Assembly (NCBI RefSeq): GCF_949987535.1
Contig: NC_080069.1
Span: 43,513,269 to 43,577,268 of the forward strand
Origin: Balaenoptera acutorostrata
Lineage: Eukaryota > Chordata > Mammalia > Artiodactyla > Balaenopteridae
DNA: 64,000 nt
Direction: 5' to 3'
The translations under genes and the position numbers were made by a program. Below are positions 33,544-44,719 of this stretch, one piece after another (position 1 is the stretch's first letter; every line of letters begins with the position of its first letter). The notes under the pieces are model-generated. The model did not search any database and was not told where the DNA came from. It saw only the letters and a list, made by a program, of their open reading frames with translations.

Positions 33544-34079
33544 TTGTAACTACTGTCTGCTAAGACATAATCTATCTCTTAGAAGTGGACAACAAGCAAG
33601 CTCCTTTCACAGTGGTGGCTGTTTGTAGAAGTCTAGCTTAGACTCCTTAATTAACTTTTTTCTGTCCCTCTGGGTCTTTTTAGGAAGTTTTTTCCTGCTA
33701 CCTTAATGCTAGGAAGAGTATATATTGAAACTGGGATATCTCAGTTTGCACCCAGTATTTTAGGCATAACAACTTTGAGAGTTATGATGAACTATTTTGT
33801 TATGCTAAATTAGTCTCTGTCTCTCCTACTTTAGTCTGGACTCTGGTCCGTACAGATGATACATGACATTCTATATTGAGGCCCATGTATTTTCAGCCAC
33901 TAAAGGCAAGTCTGTTTGAACAAAAGAAAAAATTAACCTCGCAGAAAATTAACAATATTACTGGATCTTAGTATTAGCTAATATTTGTTAAGCACTTACA
34001 GCGTGCCAATGTTCTAAGTATTTGCTTGTATTAATTCAGTTTTTTCAACCTGAAGATCTAGATGTATTCGTGGGTCAAG
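33544..34079. other. unique sequence with a MIR scrap
   Basis: Mostly unique. A reverse MIR piece is probable at 33970-34050 ('attagctaatatttgttaagcacttacagcgtgcc'). Confidence 0.45.
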
Positions 34080-34091
34080 AATTCAGTTTAG

Positions 34092-34439
34092 GACTTCCCT
34101 GGTGGCACAGTGGTTAAGAATCCACCTGCCAACGCAGGGGACACAGGTTCGATCCCTGGTCTGGGAAGATCCCACATGCTGTGGAGCAACTAAGCCTATG
34201 TGCCACAACTACTGAGCCTGCGCTCTACAGCCTGTGAGCCACAACTACTGAGCCTGCGTGCCACAACTACTGAAGCCCGCACACCTAGAGCTCGTGCTCC
34301 GCAACAAGAGAAGCCACCACAATGAGAAGTCCGCACACCGCAACCAAGAGTAGCCCCCTCTCACCACAACTAGAGAAAGCCTGCGTGCAACAAGACCCAA
34401 TGCAGCCAAAAATAAATAAATAAATTTATTAAAAAAAAA
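34092..34439 (+). repeat. CHR SINE, older long form
   Basis: A perfect 12-bp TSD, AATTCAGTTTAG, lies at 34080-34091 and 34440-34451. Confidence 0.96.
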
Positions 34440-34459
34440 AATTCAGTTTAGTCGGTTGT

Positions 34460-35105
34460 GACCAGCCTTTTAAAAAAAAATTATCTTGAAATAATTTAAG
34501 CCTTAAAGAAGAGCTGCAAAGATAGAAAAGAGAGTTTCTGTATACCTTTCATCTAGCTTCTTTGAATGTTAACATTTTCTGTAATCCTGGTAAGAAATGA
34601 ACAAAACCTTTAAGCTACAGACTTTATTCAGATGTCCCCACTTTTTCCATTAATTTCCCTTTTCTATCCCAGAATCCAGACCAGGATCCCACATTGCATT
34701 TAGTCGTCATTAGTCTCTTCTGATCTGCATCAATTTATCAGTTTTTGCATGTTCTTTATAACTTTGACCCACTTGTATAGTACTGGTCAGGTATTTTGTA
34801 TAATGTTCTTCAGTTTGGGTTTGTCTGCTATTTTCTTACAATAACACTCAGGTGATAGATTTTGGGGAAGAATACCACAGAGATGGGCTCTTCACATTGC
34901 CTCATATCAGGGTGTACATGATATCAACATGATTTTAAAATTTTTTATTTTTTAATTAAAATTTCATTTTTAATTTAATTTTAATTTTTCTATTTTTATT
35001 TCTATTTTTTCAACATGACTTCTTACTGTGCTGGTAACCTTGGTCACTTGGTTAAGGTGGTGTCTGTCAAGTCTCTACATTGTAAAATTATTATTTTTCC
35101 CATTC
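34460..35105 (-). repeat. old L1 3' UTR, reverse
   Basis: 'attatcttgaaataatttaagcc', 'gagagtttctgtatacctttcatctagcttc', 'ccagaccaggatcccacattgcatttagtcg' are typical of reverse L1M 3' UTR. Diverged, with an AT-rich simple stretch at 34937-35010. Confidence 0.7.
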
Positions 35106-35110
35106 CATTC

Positions 35111-35447
35111 TTTTTTTTTTTTAAACGTATTTATTTATTTATTTATTTTTGGCTGCCTTGGGTCTTCGTTGTTGCGCGCAGTCTTTCTCTAGCTGCGGCG
35201 AGAGGGGTCTACTCTTCCTTGCGGTGAACGTGCTTCTTCTCATTGCGTGGCTTCTTTTGTTGTGGAACACGGGCTTTAGGCATGCGTGTTTCAGTAGTTG
35301 TGGCACGTGTGCTCGGTAGTTGTGGCTCGTGGGCTCTAGAGTGCACGCTCAGTAGTTGTGGTGCACGGGTTTAGTTGTTCTGCGGCACGTGGGATCTTCC
35401 TGAACCAGGGATCGAACCTGTGTTCCCTGCACTGGCAGGTGGATTCT
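35111..35447 (-). repeat. CHR SINE, older long form, head missing
   Basis: Reverse long copy that stops at 'caggtggattctt' where the T run of the next copy begins. The last ~25 bp (aaccactg...ggaagtccc) are absent. Confidence 0.9.
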
Positions 35448-35762
35448 TTTTTTTTTTTTTTTTTTTTGGTTGCATCGGGTCTTCGCTGCTGGCCGCGGGC
35501 TTTCTCTAGTTGTGGCAAGCGGGGGCTACTCTTTGTTGCGGTGCGTGGGCTTCTCATTGCGGTGGCTTCTCTTGTTGCGGAGCACGGGCTCTAGGCGTGT
35601 GGGCGAGTTGTGGCTCGAGGGCTCTAGAGCGCAGGCTCAGTAGTTGTGGCTCACGGGCTTAGTTGCTCCATGGCATGTGGGATCTTCCTGGACCAGGGCT
35701 CGAACCCGTGTCCCCTGCATTAGCAGGCGGATTCTTAACCACTGTCCCACCAGGGAAGTCCC
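35448..35762 (-). repeat. CHR SINE, older long form, fused to the previous copy
   Basis: Reverse long copy with a T22 tail, ending ggaagtccc. Head-to-tail with the copy at 35111; only one tRNA-like head remains for the two bodies. Confidence 0.92.
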
Positions 35763-36364
35763 TGGTCTCTCTTTTCTTAAAGTTAATCTTTAATTAAAAC
35801 ACCAGTACTACTCCGTGTAGAAAATTAAAACATTATAGATTTCACTAGCACCCTCAGTCACAAACCCTCTTTCCGACTTCTCAGATACAGCTGTTATCAG
35901 GTTTATATACATCCTTTTGGAAGTGTTTTCTTATGCTCTTTTCATTAAGTCTTTGCTTCTCAAGGGTGATTTTCATCTTAGACTCTCCCACACCTTTCTG
36001 TACGGCAGGAATACAAAAAGGAGAAAGACTGAATTGACCAGACAAAATCCTAGCTCACTGTCAAAAGAGAGATAAGATACATCTACACATGAATGGTCAT
36101 GATAATAAGTTGTTTGTTAAAGGCACAGCCTGAGCGTTCTTTGATCAATGCAGATGAATAACAAAGGCTTCCCCTGAACTAAGCAGGACATTAAGGTTCC
36201 AAGTGTTTTTCATCAAGTAATTTAATCTGCAACTAGTCTATTATTGAAACTAGCAAGTTAGTAATTAGCATAGTGCCCTACACAAAGATCACTATATGCT
36301 AACTCCCTTCTCACCTTTACTTAGACCTGTTGTGCCCAAAGGATGCATACAGGGTGTGAAAATA
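35763..36364. other. unique sequence upstream of the CpG island
   Basis: No repeat or exon recognised by eye. Confidence 0.45.
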
Positions 36365-36520
36365 ATTACTAATACTTACTGAGGGTTTATTCTGTGCCAA
36401 AGTGGTAGTTCACATAATCTCATTTAATTTCACAAGCAGGTGAAGTGGTGTTATCACAAAGAAAAGCTCGAATTGAGGTAAGGTCTGGTGGACTCCGAAG
36501 TCTGTGTGTCTAACCAGTCT
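36365..36520 (-). repeat. MIR SINE, reverse
   Basis: 'actaatacttactgagggtttattctgtgcc', 'cataatctcatttaatttcacaagc', then a weak end. Diverged MIR. Confidence 0.65.
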
Positions 36521-37054
36521 CGGATACGGCCTTTGAGGATCAAATAGGCCAGTAAATGAGAAAATACTTTAAACTTTAAAATACTATGCTACAATTATAA
36601 ACCATTATCTTCTTCTTTATGCCTAATTCCTGGAGTTAAAACAGGTGAGGTCATTTTGCAAAGCGGGTTATTCATTGTTTGGAGACAGAAAACCTGGTTT
36701 GGGTCTCTTCAGACAGGAAACCGAATGCTTTCCCTACGCTTAAAACCGGGACAATCCCTGCCTCAAAGGGTTGATTCTATGATTTAATAAAATTGGTTGT
36801 ATAAACGACCGACAACGAGTGGGCTTTCAATAAATGTTAGTGTTTTCAGGCAGAAGGGGCTTGGGGATGCAGAATTCGAGCCCACATTCAACAGGACCGA
36901 AGCTGCGACGCTCCTCCCGCCCCGTGGAGATGCTGCTTGAAGCCAGGTGGGTGCCGCGGCAACCTTTGCGAGCCGTTGGCATTTTCCCGCGCAGGAGGGC
37001 GGGGCGGAGCGTGAGCCCGGCAACGTGGTAGCGGAACCCCACGCCCCCGCCGGG

Positions 37055-37068
37055 ACTACATCTCCCAG
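37055..37068 (+). promoter_or_regulatory. ACTACA-TCTCCCAG promoter motif
   Basis: ACTACATCTCCCAG matches the known ACTACAnnTCCCAG element found in many mammalian CpG promoters, linked to ZNF143 and associated factors. It sits about 50 bp from the GC box. Confidence 0.75.
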
Positions 37069-37300
37069 TAGGAACCACGCTCAGCCACCTGGCGGTGTAC
37101 CAGGTTATTAGTCTCAGATGCTAACCCTGTCCTCTTTCCGTCTCGGCCTTCCCTCGGTCCGAAGTCACAGGCGCACCATCTACGAACCCGGGAGGGGAAG
37201 GTTGTGGTGGTGGGTGCCTTTGCTGTGCAGCAGGTTGGGAGTCGTGGCCCCCTCGCACAACGTTTGGGAGGCGAGGGTCGTCTTGAGTGGTTGGACCATA

Positions 37301-37308
37301 TCACGTGA
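37301..37308. promoter_or_regulatory. E-box palindrome TCACGTGA
   Basis: A perfect 8-bp palindrome of the type bound by USF, MITF/TFE or MYC bHLH factors. It is the first of two in the island, 315 bp apart. Confidence 0.7.
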
Positions 37309-37604
37309 CGAGGGGAAAGCGGCCGCAGGGGAGTGACCTGGGGTGCCTTGAGAGGTCATCACAGAGCGACAACGCTGCTCTTGTGGGCATCCTGGATGCG
37401 GTGGGTAGTAAGTCCCTGATAACTCCGAGTACGAGAAATTCCGTTAAATCTCCCTTATTGGCTCCATCCGCATACCTCCCCGCACCTCGGAGCTGTTGGC
37501 CTCGCCCAGTGGGCGTCGGGGGCGGCTAAAGGAAGCGACGCGCGCTGTGGGCGGGCTGATGAGCCGCCGCAGCGAGCTAAGTGCAGCGGCTCCTCCTTCG
37601 CGCG

Positions 37605-37624
37605 TGACGTGGCGGTCACGTGAC
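37605..37624. promoter_or_regulatory. TGACGTGG plus GTCACGTGAC composite
   Basis: TGACGTGG (37605-37612, CRE/UPRE-like) lies 2 bp from the 10-bp palindrome GTCACGTGAC (37615-37624), which fits the CLEAR-type E-box bound by TFEB/TFE3/MITF. It lies close to the probable start of the plus-strand transcript. Confidence 0.7.
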
Positions 37625-37735
37625 GGGCCGGACCGCCTCTGCCGCCGCCGCTTTGTAAGAGGCACATTGGCAGGTAACGAGCAGCGGCGGCGGCGGCGGT
37701 GGGTCCCGAGTCCAGCGAGAGCAGCAGCGGTAATT
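37625..37735 (+). other. candidate non-coding first exon with splice donors
   Basis: GC-rich sequence after the E-box contains (CGG)5 at 37685-37699 and possible donors ggcag|gtaacg (about 37674) and cagcg|gtaatt (about 37730). No ATG-led conserved frame is seen, so it would be 5' UTR. Exact start and donor need transcript data. Confidence 0.4.
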
Positions 37736-37830
37736 GGCACCCTCTCTCTCTCCTTTCCCGTTCCAGGTCGCTGAGCGCTGCAGCTTGCGCTTCGTAGTCC
37801 TGGGTTCAGCTCTTCTTTCCTCCAGACCCC

Positions 37831-40340
37831 TTCATACTGCCCCAGCGCCCACCGTGAGATCTGGCCGAGCTTACCTCGCCGGCTTCGTGCGTCCTCAGTT
37901 TGCCCAGGCCTGGGTGCTGTCCTTCCTCTCCCCCGCGGGTTGTCCTGTGCTCCTTCCTGCCTACCCGGATCCTTGGCGGCCCGGCTCCACCCAGCCCCAG
38001 GGGGCGCCTACCCCTCCCCCCCCGTCGGGTTTGTGCCCTGGAGGGTGTGGTTTTTCTCTCCCACCGTTGTCCCTCCCTGCCTGTCCCCTCGCGCTCCCGC
38101 GCCACGCTGTCGCTGACCACCTTTCCGCTTTCACGCCTGTCGCTAGTCCTGGGACTGGACATCTCAGAGCCCAACTTCTGCACTCTCTAGCCTTTCCCGG
38201 CTAGCCGGAGGCATAGTTCAGTTCTATTTCTCCTCATTCTGGAAGGCTTTGGTGTCAGACACTTGGGACTCAGTTTTCCTCCTCAGTCCTAGTTTCTGTA
38301 GTCTGGCTGTGTCACAGTTCTTTAGTGTAGGTTTGAGAGGGGCTTTGTAATTAAATCGCTCTCTTTTATAACATTATTCCAAATGTTATTCTTTAATTGA
38401 TGCATTGCATCTCAGTTTTCTTTGCTGTTGAATCGCTTTCCCACTCTGCTTTCCCACCTTTTCCCCTGGATTTTCAATCTAATTAGTTGTCCAGGCATTT
38501 CAGGTGCCATCACTAGTCTCACCACTCTGGTCTTCGTTTATCCTTGTTCTCTCTAGGAGTTGATTCCATCATTATTCCTGTTACTTCCTGTTTGACATAG
38601 TCCTGTAGTTTACTTCCACCTCTGTTGGATATTGTTTCTACTTGTATCCGAGGTGTCTCTACCAGTATTTAGGCTTACTTTCTTCTGCTTTTCTGTGCCC
38701 TAACAATTGAGAGCTGAGGTCTCCATAAGATATCCAAAGATCATCTTTTATTTGAAGGGCATATAATTCACTTTTTGGGTGAACCCAGTTATTTTATATT
38801 TTCTCTTCGATTATGATACTAATTTTTTAAACCAAGGGGTATGTCAGTAGTTAGTGTGTTCCTCACTTTTCACCATGAATTGTACATTAGTAATTTTTAG
38901 TGTCAGTTTGTCTAACAAAAGTGGAAGGAAGGTGAACATAATACCTAAGCGCTCCTATATCCTAGGGATTGGGTGACTCGGGTGGTGTCTGTCTCAGGAA
39001 AGGGAATAAATTCCACTCTGGAGATGGTAGGGTCGTCCAGTGCACCAGCGTCTCTTACCTACCTGCAGAGCCCCTTGGTTAGGGCTACCCTCCCATTGCT
39101 GTGGAGCCTTCACTTATCATTAGGCAGAAGTGATTAGTTTTCCCCACACTACGTTTCTGCTCGCTTGCAATGTGTTCCTCCTGATTTTTCCTCCTTAAGG
39201 CTAGTTCACATGTGTGGTGAGATTTTTCCCCCGCCCCTGTCCTCTTGCTTCCCACAGCTCTGATTTTCTCCGCCTGCTTCCTTGTAGTTTCTGACCTTAG
39301 ATAATTAAAACGATTGAGCGAAGGGAGGTTTTTGTTGTGATTGAAATACGAGTGGAAGTGGTGCCATGGGAATGAGGCCATGGGAAAGGGTTGTGATAGT
39401 TGCCCCTCCTGCCTATTTCCTGCTGCTCTGGTTTCCTCTGGCCTCTCTCTTTAAATGTGGGCTGGACCAGCAGTAGTCACATGGAGCTGCCTTTAGAACC
39501 AGGCTGGAACAACAGTAACACGTCTGCTTCCCTTTCCTCGTAACTGGTGCAGCCTGTGCAGTGCTCACCAGGAGTGTCTCTTGGTATTAGCCTGAGTGAC
39601 TTTTATTGTTTGGTGAGAAATGGTAGGAGAACATGGAGGAGAATGGGTTTATTTCAGTATCTGTGTTTTGATGGGAACTGGTTGCTCTCTCTACTCCCTT
39701 GAGTATAAACTACACATAGGGAGTATAAACCAGTCTTGAAGGTTTGAACTGGTCTGAAGTGAAGCCTTTACTTTTGAAGTGTTGATTCCTCAGTTCTTTT
39801 TTTTTTTTTTTTTTTTAATGACAACTTAACTGTTAAGATTTTGTTGTTGTTGTTATAAGACACTTTTTTGGGGGGGGTGGTAAGTGTATTATAAAGGATT
39901 AATGCCTGCTCAAAAGAAATGGTCTGCATGAATTCACAGACTGTGAAGTTCCTTTGCTTTTAAACAAATCTATCTTGTGAGGCAACCGGTAAGTCAGCAA
40001 TTATCAGTTAGCTCTTAGTTGTTAATTTGAGTATATGGAGTGTCCTTTAAAAGCTAAATAGTGTGGCACTGGTGGTGTTGACTGGTGAGATGGTGGATCT
40101 CTGATAGAGCTCAGAAGCAGCTGTTTTCTCTTTTTTTACCCCAAAAGGAGAGTGGAGATATAACTTGAAGTAAGGCAAAGACAGGAAATATCACTTTGGA
40201 AGCCTGTGGTAGGTTTTGAAATATTTTTGACCCAACTATCAAATAAGTATTTAGGGATGGAGTCCTTTTTTTCTTTTTTAAGTCCAAAGACCAAATTAGT
40301 GGGGTTTGTTTTGACAATTATAATGCAAACTATGCTGAAA
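37831..40340. other. probable intron, no exon recognised
   Basis: GC falls after 38.2 kb and the sequence becomes ordinary non-coding DNA. Frames at 37734-38204 are GC-driven, lack an ATG start and show no domain. No SINE occurs in about 2.5 kb downstream of the promoter. Confidence 0.55.
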
Positions 40341-40345
40341 TTTCC

Positions 40346-40487
40346 TTTTTTTTTTTTTTTAATTTTTTTAATTTTTTGACCATGTCACGCAGCATGTGGG
40401 ATATTAGTTCCCACACCAGGGATCAAACCTGCGCCCCCTGCAGTGGAAGCTCAGAGTCTTAACCACTGGACCGCTGGGCAAGTCCCC
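40346..40487 (-). repeat. CHR SINE, short form
   Basis: Reverse short copy after a T run, ending gggcaagtcccc. TSD is weak (TTTCCTTTTT / CTACCTTTTT). Confidence 0.88.
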
Positions 40488-40558
40488 CTCCTACCTTTTT
40501 TTTGTTCGTTTGTTTTCTTGACAGTGTTTGTTTCAAAGATGTGCCTCCTGTGCTTTTT

Positions 40559-41000
40559 TTTTTTTTTTTTTAAATTCTTTTGCTGAAGTATTGGGCATGA
40601 AATGTCTTTATGGGATTATCGTAAGTCTAGCTTACATTTAATAGCTTGTCATTCTTTTTTTTTTTTTTTTTTTTTAATTTTATAGCTACTTTATTTATTT
40701 ATTTCTTTATTTTTGGCTGTGTTGGGTCTTCGGTTCGTGCGAGGGCTTTCTCTGGTTACGGCAAGTGGGGGCCACTCTTCATCGCGGTGCAGGGACCGCT
40801 CTTCATCGCGGTGCGCGGGCCTCTCACTATCGCGGCCCCTCCCGTTGCGGGGCACAGGCTCCAGACGCGCAGGCTCAGTAGTTGTGGCTCACGGGCCCAG
40901 CTGCTCCGTGGCATGTGGGATCTTCCCAGACCAGGGCTCGAACCCGTGTCCCATGCATTAGCAGGCAGATTCTCAACCACTGCGCCACCAGGGAAGCCCC
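40559..41000 (-). repeat. CHR SINE, young form with 24-bp duplication and 3' transduction
   Basis: A perfect 15-bp TSD, CCTCCTGTGCTTTTT, lies at 40544-40558 and 41001-41015. On the minus strand the order is SINE body (40999-40680), A-rich tail, about 90 bp of non-SINE sequence, a second A tail, then the TSD. The body has a 24-bp tandem duplication at 40775-40814. Confidence 0.92.
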
Positions 41001-41034
41001 CCTCCTGTGCTTTTTAAAGAAAGTTATTTTAGTT

Positions 41035-41384
41035 TTTTAAAAAAATATATTTATTTATTTTTGGCTGCGTTGGGTCTTCGTTGCTGCAGCGGGCTTTCTC
41101 TAGTTGCTGTGAGCGGGGGCTACTCTTCATTGCGGTGAGCAGCCTTCTCATTGTGGTGGCTTCTCTTGTTGCGGAGCACCGGCTCTAGGCGAGTAGGCTT
41201 CAGTAGCTGTGGCACATGGACTCAGTAGTTGTGGCTCGCGGGCTCTAGAGCGCAGGCTCAGTAGTTGTGGCACACGGGCTTAGTTGCTCCGCAGCATGTG
41301 GGATCTTCCCGGACCAGGGCTCGAACCCGTGTCCCCTGCATTGGCAGGCGGATTCTTAACCACTGCACCACCAGGGAAGTCCCA
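41035..41384 (-). repeat. CHR SINE, older long form
   Basis: Reverse long copy. A perfect TSD, TTATTTTAGTT, lies at 41024-41034 and 41385-41395. Confidence 0.95.
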
Positions 41385-41395
41385 TTATTTTAGTT

Positions 41396-41868
41396 GTGAA
41401 ATTTCTTGGCCTAGGTATTGAAGAACAGGTTCGTGAATTTCTGGCTGACATAGCATGTGTACTACAGTGAATTTCAATTTTCAGAAAACTCATTTTCATA
41501 CTGGAGTTACGAACTCAATTAAATTGGAACCCATTTAACTATTTGGAATTAATTTGTGAAACAGGGCTTGGACTAAGGAGTAGGTGTTTCATTTTAGACT
41601 AGGCAATGCTCTACTTTTAAAGATTGTTAGGAATGTGTTGCTTGTTTTTCTTCATTTGGAACTCTAAAAATAAAAGAACGTATATTTGAGATTAGGTCAG
41701 AAATTTCATTATGCTAATACTTTCAAGGATTTGTAGACGAGAGAATTTCATTTGGATTTAGACCTGTTGCTGTAACTTTGTTTCTTGTGTTATAATAAAC
41801 TTTTTAAGTAAGATGTCACATAGGAACTTACTCATTTAAAGTTATGCTGTACATACACAACCCAGTAG
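41396..41868. other. unique intronic sequence
   Basis: Nothing recognised. Confidence 0.45.
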
Positions 41869-41875
41869 TACTTTA

Positions 41876-41986
41876 TTTGGCCGTGTCACAGCCTGTGGGA
41901 TCTTAGTTCCCCGACCGGGGATCGAACATGTGCCTTCTGCAGTGGAAGTGTGGAATCCTAACCACTGGACTGCCAGGGAATTCCCC
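41876..41986 (-). repeat. CHR SINE, short form
   Basis: Reverse short copy ending gggaattcccc, with no long tail. TSD TACTTTA lies at 41869-41875 and 41993-41999. Confidence 0.88.
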
Positions 41987-42096
41987 CCAAAATACTTTAG
42001 TGCTTTAATATTTACTCAAAAATTTTTACCTGTCTTAATCTTCTCATCAAATCAGTCCTAGATATACCTATGAAGACTTTTGGAAGCTCAGAGTTG

Positions 42097-42258
42097 CTTC
42101 TCTTTATTAATGTCTTTCTCTCTTTGCCTTCTTTAATTCTTTCCACTCCCATCCTCCTTCTTTCTGTTTTCCTCTTATTCCTCTCTTTCCCTTGTTTTCT
42201 CTTTCTCTGTCTCTTTTTTTTTTTTTTTTTTGCCTTCTTCTGTTCCTTCACCCCCATA
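42097..42258. repeat. polypyrimidine tract
   Basis: About 160 bp composed mostly of C and T on the plus strand, including T19 near 42213-42231. Such tracts can form triplex DNA. Confidence 0.8.
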
Positions 42259-42845
42259 CAAAAACACTCAAGTCTCAACTGAGGAGGTTGTATTCCTTCT
42301 GACTCTCTTTGCCACCGTAACATGCTGCTTCCCAAGCAAGCAGATGAAAACCTGCAATATCTTTGCAATCTCATGGGCTTGGGGAAGGTGTATAGTGCTA
42401 CCTGTATTGTGCATGTCTACACAGCTGGAATGCATGCTCTTTGAAGGGTGGGATTTTTCATTTGATAATAATATAATGTTTGTCATTGTCAGATCATAAG
42501 CAAGAGAATAAGTGGGCTTAAAAAATACAAGTTTAACTGAAATAGGGTCTGGGAAAAAAGTGACTGACTGGCTTTAGGATTGATTGACAAGCCTCACTTT
42601 AAGTTGTTTTCTATACCAAACCAGTTCCTCTCCCTCTCTTTTTTCAAGTTAATTTACAAATTTCCATTTTAAAGTTGGTTTTTGAGTCAGGTTGGCTGGC
42701 ACTCTTTTACATAAGAAAATACATTTTAGAAAATTTGAAAAAAAGGAGACTTAAAATGGTTTTAACATTTTAGAATAAATCCTTTCTTTTTTTCCCTACG
42801 TGAAGTATATACTTTTTAAAAAGTGAGATTGTACTTTGCATACTT
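42259..42845. other. unique intronic sequence
   Basis: No repeat or exon recognised. Confidence 0.45.
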
Positions 42846-42849
42846 ACTG

Positions 42850-44700
42850 ATTTTTTATTGAAAAATACAGAGTACACACCAAAGGAGGTATATGAGGTAG
42901 AAAAACACGTGTAGAGTTTTCAAAAACGAGTTAAATGACCAACCAAGAAATAGAACATTAATGCTACCTAAAATCCCCATATCCTAGGCGTTACTTTTTC
43001 TCTTTCCCAGGGGTTATCATTACCCTATATTTTGGCCTTATTATTTTTTAGAATAATGTTTACTTGGTATGTATCCATAAACAATATATAGTTTAGTATT
43101 GCCCATTTTCAGTCTTGATCTAAATGGGATTGTATGATTCTTCTGATACTTCTTTTATATGTTTTAGGTTCATCCACATTGATTCTTACAGCTCTCCATC
43201 ATTTTCAGTAGTGTGGTATTCCATTGTAAGGATATGCCACATCTTATTCTATTGCGATGGATGTTCGACTCATTTCCAGTTTTTTTGCAATTACAAATTA
43301 TACTCATTACCCTTGTGAACATTTGCACCCCACCTCAAAACAAGTACAGTAAACTAATTTGCTGAGACTATGTATAACTGAGAGTGGAATTTTTGGGTTG
43401 TGTGTGAGGTGTGTGTAACTTTACTAGGTAATCCCAAACTATTTTCCATAGTATTGTACAGTCGTTCTTAATTAGGCGCCACATTTGAACCACAGAACAC
43501 AGAAAGTTGAGTGACTATTTTCTCAATTCTCTTGAGGATGTTCCATAGCTAGTATCATTCTAGACGCCTACAGAAGAATTTAATTCGTACATACAATGGA
43601 TACTATAGACATTGGAACTTAATTCGCAAGACCGAATGGGTAAGAGCTCCATATCCTTGCTAACATTTGGTATTGATTTAATTTTTAGTTTTAGCCAATT
43701 CTAGTGGGATGTTTTAGGTAGATCTTTTATGAACAACACACGGCTGGATTTTGCTTTTTAATACAAGCTGCCAACTTCTCTTTTAACTGGAGCATGGAGA
43801 CCATTCATGTTTATGGTAATTATGGATGTTTTGGATATATTTCTGCCATACCTTTTTTAAAAAAAGTTATTTATTTATTTTTGGCTGCATTGGGTCTTTG
43901 TTGCTACGCGTGGGCTTTCTCTAGTTGCGGTGAGCAGGGGCTACTCTTCGTTGCAGCGTGAGGGCTTCTCATTGCAGTGGTTTCTCTTGTTGCAGAGTAC
44001 AGGCTCTAGGTGCGTGGGCTTCAGTAATTGTGGCATGCGGGCTCTGTAGTTGTGACTTGCGGTCTCTAGAGCACAGGCTCAGCAGTTGTGGCACATGGGC
44101 TTAGTTGCTACCAGGCATGTGGAATCTTCGTGGACCAGGGATTGAACCTGTGTCCCCTGCACTGGCAGGTGAATTCTTAACCACTGCGCCACCAGGGAAG
44201 TCCTGCCATACGGTCTTATACTTGCCTGGTGTTTATTGTTTTTCTGTCCTTTTGCAGTCTTAATTCTTTTTTCTGTTTGCTTTCCTCCAATTAAAAAAAA
44301 AATTTTCAAATCTATAAAAGCTGAAAGAGTATAATGTGTACCTTTTAAGTAGAGTTACTACTTAATATTTTGCCACATTTTTTTCTGTATATACTCCACA
44401 CATTATCTTCTGTGGCTGAATGATTTGAAAGTGAAATGCAAACATCTTGACATTTATGCCTAAATATTTCCTTAGCAAGTGTCTCTTTACAACAAAAAGC
44501 TTCTCTTGCAAACAGCCACAATAACATTATTACACCTAGGAAAGTGAATAATTATTTTAAAATGTATAATGTCAATAAAAATCTGATATAAATCCACATT
44601 CAGATTTTCCCAATTGTTCAGAAAATGTCTTTTATAACTCCCTATTCAATCAGGGTTTCTGATTTACCCTATTTAGGTATTGTCACTGAAGTACACTAAT
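42850..44700 (-). repeat. old L1, reverse, fragmentary
   Basis: Reverse L1-like text across the span: 'ttcatccacattgattcttacagc', 'gtggtattccattgtaagg', 'gaacaacacacggctggattttgc', 'cttctcttttaactggagcatggagaccattcatg', 'ccacattcagattttcccaattgttcag'. These come from different L1 regions, so it may be more than one element. A CHR SINE interrupts it at 43852-44202. Confidence 0.65.
43852..44202 (-). repeat. CHR SINE, older long form
   Basis: Reverse long copy. A perfect TSD, CTGCCATAC, lies at 43843-43851 and 44203-44211. Confidence 0.95.
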
Positions 44701-44719
44701 GAATGATAATCCATTTCTT

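Larger units (their letters stand above)
36880..37830. promoter_or_regulatory. CpG-island promoter, possibly bidirectional
   Basis: This is the only CpG-dense segment outside SINEs. It holds TTTCCCGC (E2F-like, 36983-36990), GGGCGGGGC (GC box, 36998-37006), ACTACATCTCCCAG (37055-37068), two TCACGTGA palindromes, TGACGTGG and a CGG repeat; no TATA box is evident. Features on both sides suggest divergent transcription, but the strand bias of downstream SINEs favours a main transcript on the plus strand. The gene is not identifiable from non-coding sequence. Confidence 0.85.

Noticed and set aside
37444..38204. Several overlapping ORFs in the CpG island (70-156 codons, both strands)
   Set aside because: High GC lowers stop frequency; the frames overlap each other, are low-complexity (Pro/Arg/Ser), and the 156-codon plus frame does not start at ATG.
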